Assembly (NCBI GenBank): GCA_037447605.1
Contig: CM074813.1
Span: 88,054 to 152,053 of the forward strand
Length of the DNA: 64,000 nucleotides
DNA from: Zygnema circumcarinatum
Taxonomy: Eukaryota; Streptophyta; Zygnematophyceae; Zygnematales; Zygnemataceae
Reading direction: 5' to 3'
Position 1 is the stretch's first letter, and each line of letters opens with the position of its first letter. Below, in pieces: positions 1-12,400 of this stretch. The notes under the pieces are model-generated. The model had not been told where the DNA came from and searched no databases. It worked only from the letters and a program-made list of their open reading frames with translations. Both the position numbers and the translations under genes were made by a program.

Positions 1-3000
1 CCACAAGAGGATTTGGCACTTCTGCGGGAGAAGGTGAGCCTGCGGTTGCTGCTGAGGCCATGCACAGCAGCGCATGCAAAAGCAGGGGTGGCAGTCAAAG
101 CAGCAGAGTTCCTCACTGTGTGGCGGCGGCGGCGGGGCTGCAGCTGGAGGCGGACAAGGAGATGATGCAGTCGCGGCTGGAGGAGGAGGAGCAGGAGAAG
201 GCGGCGCTCATGGGCCGCATTCAGCGCCTCACCAAGCTCATCCTCGTCTCCACCAAGACCGCCATGGAGCTGCCGCCGGACAAGCACACGCATCGCCGCC
301 GGCTGTCCTTCGGGGAAGAAGATGTAAGGCGGCAGCGCCATGTGGGAGTCTGCTTGTTCACTTTCTCGTCCTGGCAGTGGTGTTGCATGTCGTTGTATCA
401 CCGCATTTTTTAGGAAAAATAAAATTCCTGTGTCTGTCGGAATATACTCGTCCATTTTATCTTTGAAGAAAAAATTGAGGTCATGAAAAATAGTACTCTT
501 GCGGTCGTGAGACAGTCAGATTTGCAACGCCTTGCAAAAGGAAATCGTACAATGGCATGGTTTCCAGGGTTGATCAAACGCTGAAACGCAATATGAATCT
601 GACAGGCGTGCTACTTGGTGTGAATTGCAGCTGGCCTATCTCAAGCTGCGCAAGATGGAGATGACGCTGGATGACAAAGATGACGGGGAAACAGACCAAA
701 CCTCAGATGGTTCGAGCCCAATGGAAGAGACGGACGAGAAAAAGTCAAAACGACGCAGTGTTCTCTCTTGGCTAAAGCTTAAGGTGCCCCATCCGCACCC
801 CCATCTCTGTATTTGAGTTGAACCTGTGCGCTATAAACGAGAGGGGATGTCACAAAGCCTCCAACCCTTCTCGCTCCGTATCAGTCATGCTCTTTCTCGC
901 CAGATAACCAGCAGCAGCATCGTTCGCCATGGGGAGGGGTGTGCAGCGGAGCAGCTCGCCATGGCCCGGCGAGGGCGGCGACGCGGCGGGCGGCCTCTCC
1001 GGGGGGAAGGCCTCGCGCGCGCTGTGGCCGGGGTCCCCCGGGAAGGGCGGCGACCCGGGGGAGGCCCCGCGGCGCCTCTCGAGCCCCGCCCACCGCCGCT
1101 CGGACGCGGCCGCCGCGCTCATGGCCTTCGCGGAGCCGCTCATGCAGCCCACGCAGGCGGGGGACCTCTTCAGCGTGGCCGGGAAGGCCCGCCTGCCTGT
1201 AAGGCTCTCTCTACCTTGTCTCCCTCTTCCACTGGCTCTGCCTGACACAGAACGACGACGACGTAGTAGGTTGTTACATTCATGGTATGGATGACAAGCA
1301 AATTTACCCTGGAGAAGATGCTTGAATAAGGAAGGCGGATGTGAACTTCGTGGTCACCATGCACGGGGAACCTTTTCAAGTATCACACCTTCGTTACTGC
1401 GAAAAAGTGCAGCTGGCTTGGGAAGCAGTGACGGGGATAATTGTGCCTTAACGTTCGCATGTTTAGCTCTGATTGTCAAGTCTCTTCAAGCAAAGACTCG
1501 CTGACTCAAACTTCCTTTTTGGATGCAGAGTAATGAGAATGTTGCAGACCAGATAGAGCTTTTGAAGGAGCAGCTAAAAATCTTGTCTGGCGAGGTAGCC
1601 ATGTGCGGCAGCAACCACAAGCGGCTCTCCGAACACATGAGCCCGGGCAGCGCGGCTCAGGTCGAGGAGAAGCAGGTGCTTCCCCGACTGCCCACTCCCC
1701 GCCACGCACTGTCCGAATGCTCATTCAAACGGGGGAATATGACATGGAACTTGTTTCTCTGTTCCTTTAGGCATGAAAACCACTAGATGTCAGGCTACTC
1801 GCAGGCTGCTTGCTCGGAAGGGCAGCTGAGAAAGGGAGTCGGTGCGCTCTGGGGGAAGTCGTGGCAGGCTGAGGATGGTTTGCCTTTGATGCATTGCGTA
1901 CTCGTGTAGTATTTTGTCCTTTTATGTCATCGCTGCTTCTGAGTGTGTCTGAAGCTTCATATAGTGGTTTGGGAATAATGCTTGCTCGATGTTTCCTTGA
2001 TTATGTTGGGGATAGACTTATAACCAACACCGCTTCGTGCACTTTCCCTTGCAGGCTTTCAACTTGGTTTCAGTAGTGTCACCATTTGTTTTGTTGCTTA
2101 ACATGACAAGTAGATGTGGTTGGTGGAGTATGGGGATTGCAGCGTCTTGAAGACGAAATCAGGGAAAAGAAGAAGCAAATGAGAGTGTTAGAACAGAAGA
2201 TTGAGACTGCCCAACTCATGCAGCCCACTTCGGAAGGGGACGTCGAGGAGATGGCCAAGGTGCCCTTCTCCTCCCCTCCGCATGCAGCATGAGGATCCGC
2301 ATATGGAAGGCGTGTCCAAATTTGGCCATTCTGATCGAAATTTTTGGCATTCATTGGTTATCTGAACGTGCTGATCTGATCTGAACGTTCTTTGTGCAGA
2401 CGATTGCAAAGTTGAAGGCTTTGCTGAGCGAAAAGACATTTGACACGGAGGTGAGGCCCGTCTATTTCATTCTGTCATGCATTTTCTTTTTTGTTTTAGA
2501 CTTTCACGTTCCTGTTTTTGTGTGGCGCCATTTGTAACAACATTTACGCAGTTCCTGAAGACTTCTGTGGTGTTCGCTTGCAGATCATAAATGCAGATAA
2601 TCGAATATTGCAAGATTCATTGCGTGCAAAGGTATACACACTAGCCGGTGCTTCATGTACTTGTATTGATTTTTCTCATCTGCCCATCAAAGGTCTATTC
2701 TGAGCCAGCCTAATTACGACAAGCGCCGTGCAAAGTCTGCACTACTCGCCGGGGCTTTTGTTCTTGTTTGCCGCTGAGCGAAGCTTGTTTCTGACGTTTA
2801 TTGAGGAGCATGGCAGACGAAGCAGAACAACCGGCTGCTGGAGGAGGTGAACCTCCTGCGCGTAGAGCTGACCCGCGCTATTCAAGGGCCCGCCTACGCG
2901 AGCGGCCCGCCCTCGCCCTCGCTCGCGGCCAATGGCCACCGCGGGGAGGGGGCGGCCGCGGCCCGGGACGACCTGCAGCAGGGCCGGGACGGGGCGCCTG

Positions 3001-5049
3001 CTCATCTCAAGGCTGGGGACGGGTCTGACCTCGCTGATGGAGGAGGCGGAGAGCAGAAAACTATTTCATCAAATGAGCTATCAGCATTTTCTTACGTGAG
3101 TCCAAGTTGCAACTGTCAATCATTTTGAAGTTTGCTACGCGTGAATCTCCTTCCTGGAAAGCAAGTGAAGAGCCATACCAGAAAAGAGGTTCATTCGGCA
3201 GCTTGGAATTCATAGCAAGTTTATCGGAATGAACTGTGTGGTTTTGGAGAAACTGCAAAAGGTGAGCAGGTGCTTTATCTCGCTGACAACGTCTAGTCTC
3301 TGGCTGGCAAACAGACGCCGGAAGTGGATAACCTGCGCATGCAGCTGAGCCTGATGGCGGAGGAGCGCGACATGCTCGCCTCCCAGCAGCAGCAGCTCAC
3401 TCGGGCGCTGGCGGAGGCCCGTGCGCTCGCGGTGATGCGGCCCGGCGCGGGCGGCAGCAGCCACCTGCTGGACGGTCCGTACAAGGGCGCCGCGGAGGCC
3501 CTCCCGGACGTGGCGCGCCTCGTGGAGCAGCTCGGGGCGGCGCGGGACCGCGAGGAGAAGCTCCGTACGGCCCTGGCACGGAAGGAGACTCTGGAGGCAG
3601 AGCTGGCGGCAGCCAAAGGGCAGATGGGGACATTCACTGCTGAGGTTTCTGGGGCTTCTGAACAGTCGGACAATGCAGAAAGGCCAAGTTCTAACGGAGA
3701 TGTGCAAGTGGTGCTTACCTCGCTCGAGGCAGCGTTGACGGCTAAAGCTGAACAGGTTGCCGACCTGCAGAGGGAGTTAGAGGAGGGCAAGCAGAGGGAG
3801 GCCGGCTTGGAAAGTGACCTGGCTACGATGTGGGTGCTGGTGGCGGAGCTCCGACGCCAAAGTGCCACCTCACGCGAACTTGCTCCTTTGCCTGATAGAC
3901 CAAGGCCGGATAACTTTGATACCAAATCACAAATAGAAGTCCTTCAACAGCAGCTGGCACAAGAGCACGAGCGAAACGAGGAATTGCAGACACAGTTGGC
4001 ATATATGAAAGTGCGTTTAATCTCCTAATCGAAGATCCTTTTCAGTTCAGAACTTCCCATGAACATCTTTGTCTTGGATAGTATAAGCAGATTGTTATGA
4101 AGAAAATTATGTTATAGCATCGTAGAACTCCTCTTGAAGCCTCGAAAAGAGGTGGGATCCATCGGTGCAGGGCAATAGCTTGGAAAGCTTATCGTTAGCC
4201 TCGCTGGAGGAACTCGCGAATCTACATCAGGAGGCGCTGGCAAAGCTCGCTTTCTTCAAGGCAGGAACCTGCTCCCCGCCACTGCCGCCTGGTGAGCTGC
4301 TGCCAATCTTCTCTTGTACAGCATGACAGAGAGACCACTCTCTTGTGCTGCGGGTTGGCACCCTTTGGGGGGCTTAGTTGTCTGACGAAGAAAGTGGAGC
4401 AGAGGATGGTTTGCAGGTGAAGGAGCAGGAGAGACAACAAGATGAAGCAGGGTCTGCGGACAAGAGTGTGCAGGAGGGAATATGGGCCCATTTGGAGGAG
4501 TTCAAGGCGTCCACTCTATGCAGGGGTTGCTTCGAATCAGCCATCTCCACACGCCTTTTGCCCTGCGGCCACACCTGCTGTAAGCAGCTCGGCACAGCCC
4601 ACCTGTCTACCCTTCAAGTTGCACGAATTTTAGTCCTGCACCTTGCTTGGGCAGGAGGGGTCGAGTCTTGCTTGGGCCTAGCCTTCTTCCTCGCAGTAGG
4701 GAAATGGGTGAAAGTCCCCGGGACCTCGTCAGACTCCTACAGAGTCCTGAATGTTTCCGTGCCTACTGAGGTTTCGGGGAAAGGGATGCTAGTCTTTCAG
4801 TTATTCGCTGCAAGGGACACGCTACTCGCAGTTTTATGCATTTCAATTGTGGTTGCTGGCCCTCCGTCTGGAAGCACAATGATGCACTGGATGTCGGAAA
4901 TTGATGATGGTACCCGTCCTGTTTTTGTGGGGATGACTCTTTCCTTCACAGTGTGTGGAAACTGTGTTCAGTCTGCAAGCAGCTGTCCAACGTGTCTCGC
5001 CCCGATTGCAAGCTGGCAGGAGATGCCAAGTACTGCAGCTGTAACTTAG
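1..5049 (+). CDS. Kinesin-7 family motor, C-terminal part with RING finger (5' end outside window)
   Basis: Only the stalk and tail are present; the motor domain lies upstream of the window. Exons read from splice sites, nearly all phase 0: 1-33, 144-323, 631-783, 947-1198, 1529-1675, 2143-2259, 2400-2450, 2584-2631, 2817-3095, 3315-4010, 4171-about 4260 or 4291, 4378 or 4391-4579, 4952-5049. A further 60-base exon at 3202-3261 is possible. The second exon has the plant kinesin-7 signature SRLEEEEQEKAALMGRIQRL followed by TKLILVSTK. Later exons form coiled coil (DQIELLKEQLK, EIREKKKQMRVLEQKIE). The last two exons join into a C3HC4-type RING (CRGC, CGH, CLCGNC, CPTC), as in the plant KIN-7 proteins called MKRP or KIN-7D. 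Known role of the family: plus-end microtubule motor in cell division and organelle positioning; RING function is unproven. The splice between the last two coiled-coil exons is ambiguous: a GC donor at 4261, or a GT donor at 4292 with an acceptor at 4390. Family call is firm; exact paralogue is not. Confidence 0.9.
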
Positions 5050-5824
5050 CCACGGTAAGAAAACTGGATTTACGTATGTGTTGTTTCGATTGACTTGCAA
5101 CTTCTCCGTTTATTGTGACCACATTGTTTACGGTAACAGTGCAAATAGGTGTGAGCAATAATGGCAGACCCTTGACTGGCGACAGTTATCGAAACAGTGC
5201 AGCTGATGTCTTGATGGGATGCTGTGGGCACGAAACACAGTCGCGGTGGCCGCGCGGTGATGCGACGTGGGCTGGGTTGCTTGTGGCGCAGGTGGCACTT
5301 TTTGACGGTCTTGTGACAGTGTGAATATGGCTCCTAGGGCTCATCCGACTCATTTTAGTGACTCATTTTTCAATAGATTTCTGATTGCGACTGGCACATT
5401 TCGTTGCTCGATTTGTTATTCGTGGTGGAGGGAAGCTGGCGGAGGAGACAGTGTGCCGCACTCAATAAGTTGGAATAAGGGGAGGTCTTCATTGTTAGGG
5501 AGGGATAAGGAAACTAATTTTTTTCACAAAAAAAAAAAATAACTTGGGTGTCAATTTTTTACAAACTGCCGCGAGATACAGTCGACAAACTAAACCATCC
5601 TGTCCCGGGTGCGAGCACAATTACAAGGGAGGTACGCCGCGGACTCCAAGCGGAGACCGATCCTTGACTTTCGCAACGAGGGTATTGATGCTCGTCACTG
5701 AAGTGTGGCAAAGTTTTGGGCCTGACAGTGCGCGCTCTTGGAATAAACGATGATGCGGGGAAATGAGTCTGTCGGAACAAATCGTTCATTTTGAAAACCA
5801 AGAATCAGCCCATGTTCATAGAAA
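5050..5824. other. Tail-to-tail intergenic region
   Basis: This lies between the stop codons of the kinesin (+) and the glycosyltransferase-like gene (-), so it holds both 3' untranslated regions. An A-run at about 5528-5539 is the only notable simple sequence. I see no coding exon. Confidence 0.6.
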
Positions 5825-8801
5825 TCAATAGGATTGCTGCGCAGATGAAGGTCGCAACTGCGCATGTCTCTTAACTTCCGCAGCGATGTAGTCCTTGAGC
5901 AGCCTATGCCCTCGATCTCTAAGGCTGGCGCGGTACTTTCTGTCCACAAATATACGGCTCGCGTTGACGCCGGGGCAGGGGTGGTACCAGAGGCGCAGAC
6001 TGTACCCGCAGTGCAGCGCTGCCTCCTCCCGCCCCGCGCGCTGCCGCCGCTCGTTGCCCGCCTCCCTGTGGCAGCCGCAGCGTCCCGTGTCTGCGTCCGT
6101 CGCCTTCTCGTCAAACCGTCCAGTTCCGCACACTCTGTCGATCAGTTCTAACTTGTTGTCCTTCCCGTAGACAAGATCTGCCATGTCCAAGAAGAGAAGT
6201 TGCAGTACTTGTCCAAATTGGAATAGGAGAAACAACTGAAACATATATTACTCTACATCAAGCTTGTCATAAAAATGGCCATTAAAAAAGAATCACATCC
6301 GCGCGAAGGACGGCTAAAACGTTGATTCGGTTGAACTGCTAAGTTAAATCTCTGAGAAGAAGCCGTACCTTCTACGTATCGTTCCTCTGAGTCACTTCGG
6401 AAGGCCATTTGGGACTCCCAAAGCACTGGGGCGTAGTTGCGAACCGCACGAAAGGACGAAGCCCCGTTCAGCCACTTGGCATCTTGCTCACTGTACAGGC
6501 GGTACATTGGGACCTGCACTTCATCAAGATCACCCATGTTAGAGCAGTCTATACAGCAATTCTAAAAAAGTATATCTAGTGCTTTGCCTTTTTCCAATTT
6601 AACTCTAGGCACAATCATGCACACAACATCATTACAAAAAGGGGGGTACTAGCGGGAAAAAGGACGGGAGTTCCAAGGGTGGATTCCGGCAGGAGTTGTC
6701 AGGATTTTCCAATATGAACCAGAGGGCCAGGGAATCCAGGTTAACATGAGCACAATAACAACATCAAACTCATCAATTTCATAACCTGAATCAACGAGCC
6801 AGCCTGTCCATCGGAGTTTGAGTCAACCTGGCAGTCTGATCGAATTTGAACTTCAATCCACCTGAACAGATTGTTCACGTTTGAGTTGATTCACTGCCAT
6901 GGTCGTTTCATTTGGTCGTCTGATTAGTTATAAGTCTGAAGTGATGGTTAGATTAACCTCGAACACTCAGACTTTGATTGATTGGAAAGCCATGCTCACT
7001 GCGGTTCCATCTGGGTGTCAGCCCGATGCTAGATTGATCTAACAGCCTCATCAATTCAAGCTGCCCGCATCAATGTTGAACCTCGAGCGATTTGGTTATC
7101 AGAATGATGCAGCTTGACTCCAATCCACACCAGATCGGACCAATGAATCTTGTGATCCGACCATTCCAGATCAACTGCGAATTCAAATCCGGGTTGTGGC
7201 ACCTCAGAATGATGTAATCTCCAAGCTTGCCAAACAATGGAGGTGCAGGAAGCACCTTGGTGAGGCAGCAATCCAAGACAGGGATCACTTTACCTTGAAG
7301 TACTTCAGCCCTTGCTCCTCCCAACGCTTCGCAGCCTCTATGGTAGCATTCCATGCCTCACTTGTGAAGAACTGATTTCCGTCAAATGCAAGGATCCATC
7401 GAGCACCTTCGGCAATCCCATGACGCATCATCTCGTTCCGCGCTGCATTTTGTGCTGCTTCCACAAAAGACAACCATAGTTACGTCAGGAACTGCAAAAT
7501 GGACACAACCAGTAAGCCTTCACACGGTTAAATGATAGCTGCGAATTCTATTGAAGGAAAGACCGGGGAGCTGAACAGGGTTGCTGTCCACCAAAAATGA
7601 CAACGGAGCACAGGTCCATGAAAAAGATTGAAACCGGACAGCTCAAAGGAGCAACTAAAACACCCAACCAAGAAGTGGACGAAGCAATAGATGAAGTGAA
7701 ATATTAAAGTTGCTATATTTCATAAGGTTGAATGCGGGCAAGCAAGTCGTGTAGCCCAGATAGCCAAAGATAAAGAGAGAGAGTCCAGATGGGTCTAGCC
7801 TCACCTTCCTCCCATGTCATCTGCTCAGTACGACCTATTTTCTTGCAGTAACTTCCAATTCAGCGGCATTACGAACGCTTTCTATTTCCTTAGGCAGAAC
7901 ACACGTGGCATGGATTTGGCAAAAAAAAAGCATCACAGCCAGAGGTACAAATTGAGAAGACTCGGTACTTTACAACATGGATGATTGGAAATCACATGTA
8001 TAGGCTGACCTGTTACTAAATGTATCCATGAATCACGTGGAAACGCCATGAGACTTGTAAAATTGACGCGCCTCACGATGATATCCTGCAGCCAAAGCAA
8101 TTGAATGAGCCCATGGCTGACTCCGCTTCTGAGACTGCGAGGATGAGGTCATGCCCATAGGACACTTTACGCTAGATTTGCATCAGTGACTAGACGAATA
8201 CGAGGGCAAAGCATATTCAAAAGCACATGTGCAAGATGCTTCATAAAAAAAAAAGGGGGGTGGGGGGGCAATAATGAACCGCAACAGTCACCTGCATAGT
8301 ATAGCCCGCACGAATGAGAGCATCCAATAAGAGCGCTCGCTCAGTCTCGTTTACGATATTGTTCAGCACCCAAATCTTCCGACAGTCAGGAAAATCAGGT
8401 TCATACTTAAGGGCATATCGCGTATTTTTTAGCAGCTGTCCAAAGCATTGCAGAGGAGGCATGTTGTTTCCGATTAATCGGTACAAAAAGAACTTAGGAG
8501 TTAATGGGTTCTTCCGTCCCGTTATCGAGGTCCCCTCTGAAGATGTGGAAAAAAACCCAATGCGGTTCTTTGAAGGCGACCGGCTGTCAGAGGTCTCTGC
8601 AGTAACGCCAACAAATTGGCCGGAGGCAAGCTCTCTTTGAACGCAGTCTCTGGTTCGTTGCAACGCTCTCATAATGTCTTCACGCAAAAAATATAGAGAG
8701 ACGTAAAGCAAGCCGACGCCTAGCAACAGCAGGCTTGCATTCACGAGCCCGCATATTGAACGTGACTCAGGAGTGGTGGGATTTCGTTTGAATTTGCTCA
8801 T
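5825..8801 (-). CDS. Unidentified glycosyltransferase-like type II membrane protein
   Basis: Exons in order of transcription: 8801-8292, 7841-7805, 7457-7294, 6513-6369, 6177-5825. Their phases fit and sum to 403 codons, though an extra exon between 8292 and 7841 cannot be excluded. I chose the ATG at 8801. Residues about 18-37 (SLLLLGVGLLYVSLYFL) form one membrane segment after a short basic N-terminus, a type II topology common for Golgi enzymes. After a linker comes FFLYRLIGNNMPP, then a conserved-looking block ending in WVLNNIVNETE. The third exon has NAARNEMMRHG and ARWILAFDGN, where the Asp could bind a metal or sugar nucleotide. Then VPMYRLYSEQDAKWLNGASS and YGKDNKLELIDRV follow. The C-terminal exon contains several Cys and a Cys-x-Cys. 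I do not recognise a named family. Glycosyltransferase-like is inferred from topology and the ARN...DGN pattern; another Golgi enzyme is possible. Confidence 0.65.
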
Positions 8802-9455
8802 TGCGAGGTAAGTACGCTTCGAGAACAAGAAATAGGAAATTCCTGTAATGTGGAAGAGGCCGACAGAATGCGGTACATTAACGACCTTTCCTTGGAGAAG
8901 ATACTATAATGGCATTATCCACATTCACAGTTAAGCGCTGCCTAAGGGCTATGATGATACGCCTGTGAAAAACACGCAGTGCACGTGGTATAAAATGAAT
9001 TGAAGCCTGTTGAAAAAGTCCGATTATTGGACTCCATTCATGAACCTATCCTGCATTGCGTGGCAATACCTCCGGGACTATACGGTAGCAGTCACAAGTT
9101 CTGCATCTACAAATCCGAAATGTGAGGATGACGCACGGCCCCTACCAGGACCACGCCCTCGTCGCCTCAGCAGACCGCCCTCCCGCGCGTCCGCCCGCGC
9201 CTCCCCTGCGCGACCCCGCCCGCCATCGCCCTCGACCTCGCCCCTCCCTTTCCCTCCCTCTCGCTCTCTCTCCCTCTCTCTAGCTCTCTCTCCCTCCCTC
9301 TTCCCGCCCTTCCCCGCGGACCCCACCGTACATAGTACTGCATCGTCACATACTGTACCGAGTGGCCCGACTTGGCGATACGATATCGATACGGAAGCGC
9401 CGAGGGGCGCCGCCGGGGGGGAGAGGGAGGAGCGCGGGAGCAGCCGTCGGTCACC
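8802..9455. promoter_or_regulatory. Head-to-head promoter region of the glycosyltransferase-like gene and RH22
   Basis: About 650 bases separate two divergent start codons (8801 on -, 9456 on +), so this stretch must hold both promoters and leaders. A pyrimidine-rich tract runs from about 9225 to 9315. It is followed by a GTAC-rich segment (9329-9361) with short self-complementary words such as GTACATAGTAC. The RH22 start sits in a good plant context (TCACCATGGCG). No clear TATA box was found. Confidence 0.5.
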
Positions 9456-12400
9456 ATGGCGGAAGGCCTCGGCCGGGCGTGGCTCGGGGGGAGGCCGGGC
9501 GTGCAGCTCATGGCCCTCTCGCGCCCTCTCAGACTGATGGCCCTGCTCGCTCCTCGCAACGCCGAAGCCATGGTTGGAAACAGGCCCTCTTGTGCGTCGC
9601 ATGCTGCTGTGTGGTCCACGCGTCTGTTCCAGCTTTCCAGGCGAAGCCTCTCGGAGCGGCGAGCCCGTGCGGGTGTGGCGTGGGCGTCCATGGCGGCAGA
9701 GAAGGTGGAGCGGGGGCGCCTTGACGAGTCCTTTTACGGCGCTACGGAAGCCTCGTGGTCCTCCCTCGGGCTGGCCAGCCCCGTGGCGCAGGCGCTGGAG
9801 CAGGCGGGCTTTGACCGCCCCTCTGCCGTGCAGGTAGGTGCATGGCGGCCGACCTCATGACATGTTGGCGCATCACTGCGGAGGCTCTAAGCCCATCCGT
9901 CTGCTAGAATCCTCTCTTAACTGTTAATTTAATTGTAACGTGCGATCCTGTTCGATTCTCGAATTGTCTCCATTGTCGTTTTTGCACGAAATCGCGTAAG
10001 TATCTGCCATTCTTCTTATTTTATGAAGCTGCCAAATTCAGCATCTCAAAAAGACATTAGCACATCTGGCATGCCCCACCTCCCCTCCAATGTTACCAGG
10101 GTAGCTGAGACAGAGTTAGCACAGTTAGGAGGAGTGGCCATCTCTTGTGTAAGTTCTTGCGCTAATGCTTATCATAAAAGTCTTGTTTTGGCCTCCATAG
10201 GCCTGATAAGCCTCATATCCCGACGCTCTGCCTTTCCTGTGCCCGGTTACTGTTCTCGCTTCTTCTGCTTCATAATCACGTAACTTTTCTACCTCCGTTT
10301 CTGCCTTCTAGTCACTTTAGCTAACGGTGGAACTTGACTTGCACAGGTTTCCGCTATTCCCAGCATTCTTGCAGGGGATGACGTGGTGCTGGCAGCAGAG
10401 ACAGGCAGCGGGAAGACTCTTGCATACCTCTCTCCTTTGGCCCAACTTTTACTGGCGAATGTGCAGCAAGCAGTTAAAGGCGGACAGCCATTCGCCCTTG
10501 TTTTGTGCCCAAATGCGACCCTTTGCCAGCAAGTTGCGAAGATGGCGACAGACCTTCGCACGTTGAGGGGCACTGCACTCCTTCGAGTGCAGTCTCTCTC
10601 TGGAGGGGAGGTTAGTAGACTCCTTACAAAATGTAGCCCTTAAGTCCGCTTTTACATAGCTTGTTTTTTTCGTCGATGGGCACCTAATGAGAGACTTCAG
10701 AGGGCGAGAGAGAACTGGGGAGAGGGGAATAGCGAGAGGAAATGTAGGGATCGCGAGCATGTGTAACGGAAAAACTTAAGAGCAGATTGCGAAAGATATA
10801 TGTCTTCACCTTACCTGATCCTATAGTACTGATCAGGGATTAGAGGTTTTATACAGGCTTGGCCTCTGCAACCCCCCGATCTCGTCGTAGCTACTGCAGC
10901 TGCTTTGATGAACAACCTCTTTGCTTTCGATCCCAAGCGCCATCGGAGAACCGCGTTTGTGCGCGATGTGAAGCATGTGGTGAGGAACTAAGATTTGAAA
11001 TGTTATTGAATAGGAGCAATGCCACTTGACGAAGGCAGGCCTTTGAGAGGAAAGACGACGTGCAGACATTTGCCTGACGTCTTTTGTTGTTTTCTAGCCT
11101 TGAATTACGGTGCTGCTTAGTGAGGCATTTCTTATCTCTGCTTGTCTGACTAATTTTTCCTTGTCTAGTTCAATTTCAGCTTCAATACGTGCAGCAAATA
11201 GCTTAACGGCAGTGAGATCTTATGGACCTGCAGGAACTTGTTCCGACAGTGATCAATGCATCATAATGAGTAGCGACCCTAAGAAGTTCTGGAAATGGAG
11301 TGCGGTTGTCATTGACGTACTTTTTTGTATAGCTTAAATGCTGTCCTAGGCTGTGAGCGTAAGTGGCATGACAGTATCAGCCATCAAACATACCGTACAC
11401 GATGTTTGGTTTCGCTCAATTGTGTAAGCTCCCTTCTTGTGGGATTTATCGGGACCAGGTAATAGATGAGGCTGACATGCTTCTAGGAGGTGGATATGCA
11501 CGGGATGTCGGCCGGTTGCTGGCTATGCTGCGCTTGGAGGAGAAGCAGAGGGCTCTGTCAACATCCTTACAGCCGTTGATTGAACAACCATGGACAGAGT
11601 TTAAGCCGCCCGGTGACGACACGGAGGCAGCAGAACGTGGTTGTAATGCGAATGACGAGGTAGCAGATTTGGAGGATTGGAGCTGGGCAGATGCCGAATG
11701 GAAGGACGGGTCTCAAGCGTTGAGCGAACCGCAAGGAAATTTTAATGAAATGACTGATGACAATGAAAGACGAGGAACCCATCGAGATGCAGATAGCAGT
11801 AGTTCCAGAATGACGGGTGAGGAATATAACAAAAAGGTTGGCGGAAGGAACAGCGTGAGAAGAGGAAAGCAACAATATGCACGCAGCAAACAGTACATTT
11901 TTGTGGCTGCCACTCTGCCAGGCAGTGGGAAACGGACGCCAGGGGAGACTCTTAGAAGTCAATATCCTTCAGCCAAGTGGATCAGTGGCGAACTCCTTCA
12001 CTGCAATAGCCCTCTGTAATGACACTCCCGCCTAGAGCCAATCCTATGTTCGCCCCTAGTGCTGTAGAAATCGGATAAATCTTAGCAAAGCTGAGTCGCA
12101 GGGGGGGAACAAATTGCTTCACTCAAACCGTGAGTCATCGAGCCGGTTCGGCTTGGCATGGCTCGCTTATGAAGGGATGAAAAAAATATGGTTCTGAACT
12201 AAGTGAAGGTAGTGTGTTTTATTGCAAACACACTCCCCCCCCAGCAGTGCTACGTAGCACCCTTGAAAATTGGCAGCGGCTTGTTCGTTTATCTTTAGTA
12301 GTTCAGAAGGAAAATGAATTTCTTAGTCTCGTTTGGCTTAGATCCACATTGGCTTGGCTTGGCTTAGTTTGGTTCATAATTCTATCATGATGGGATGGCT

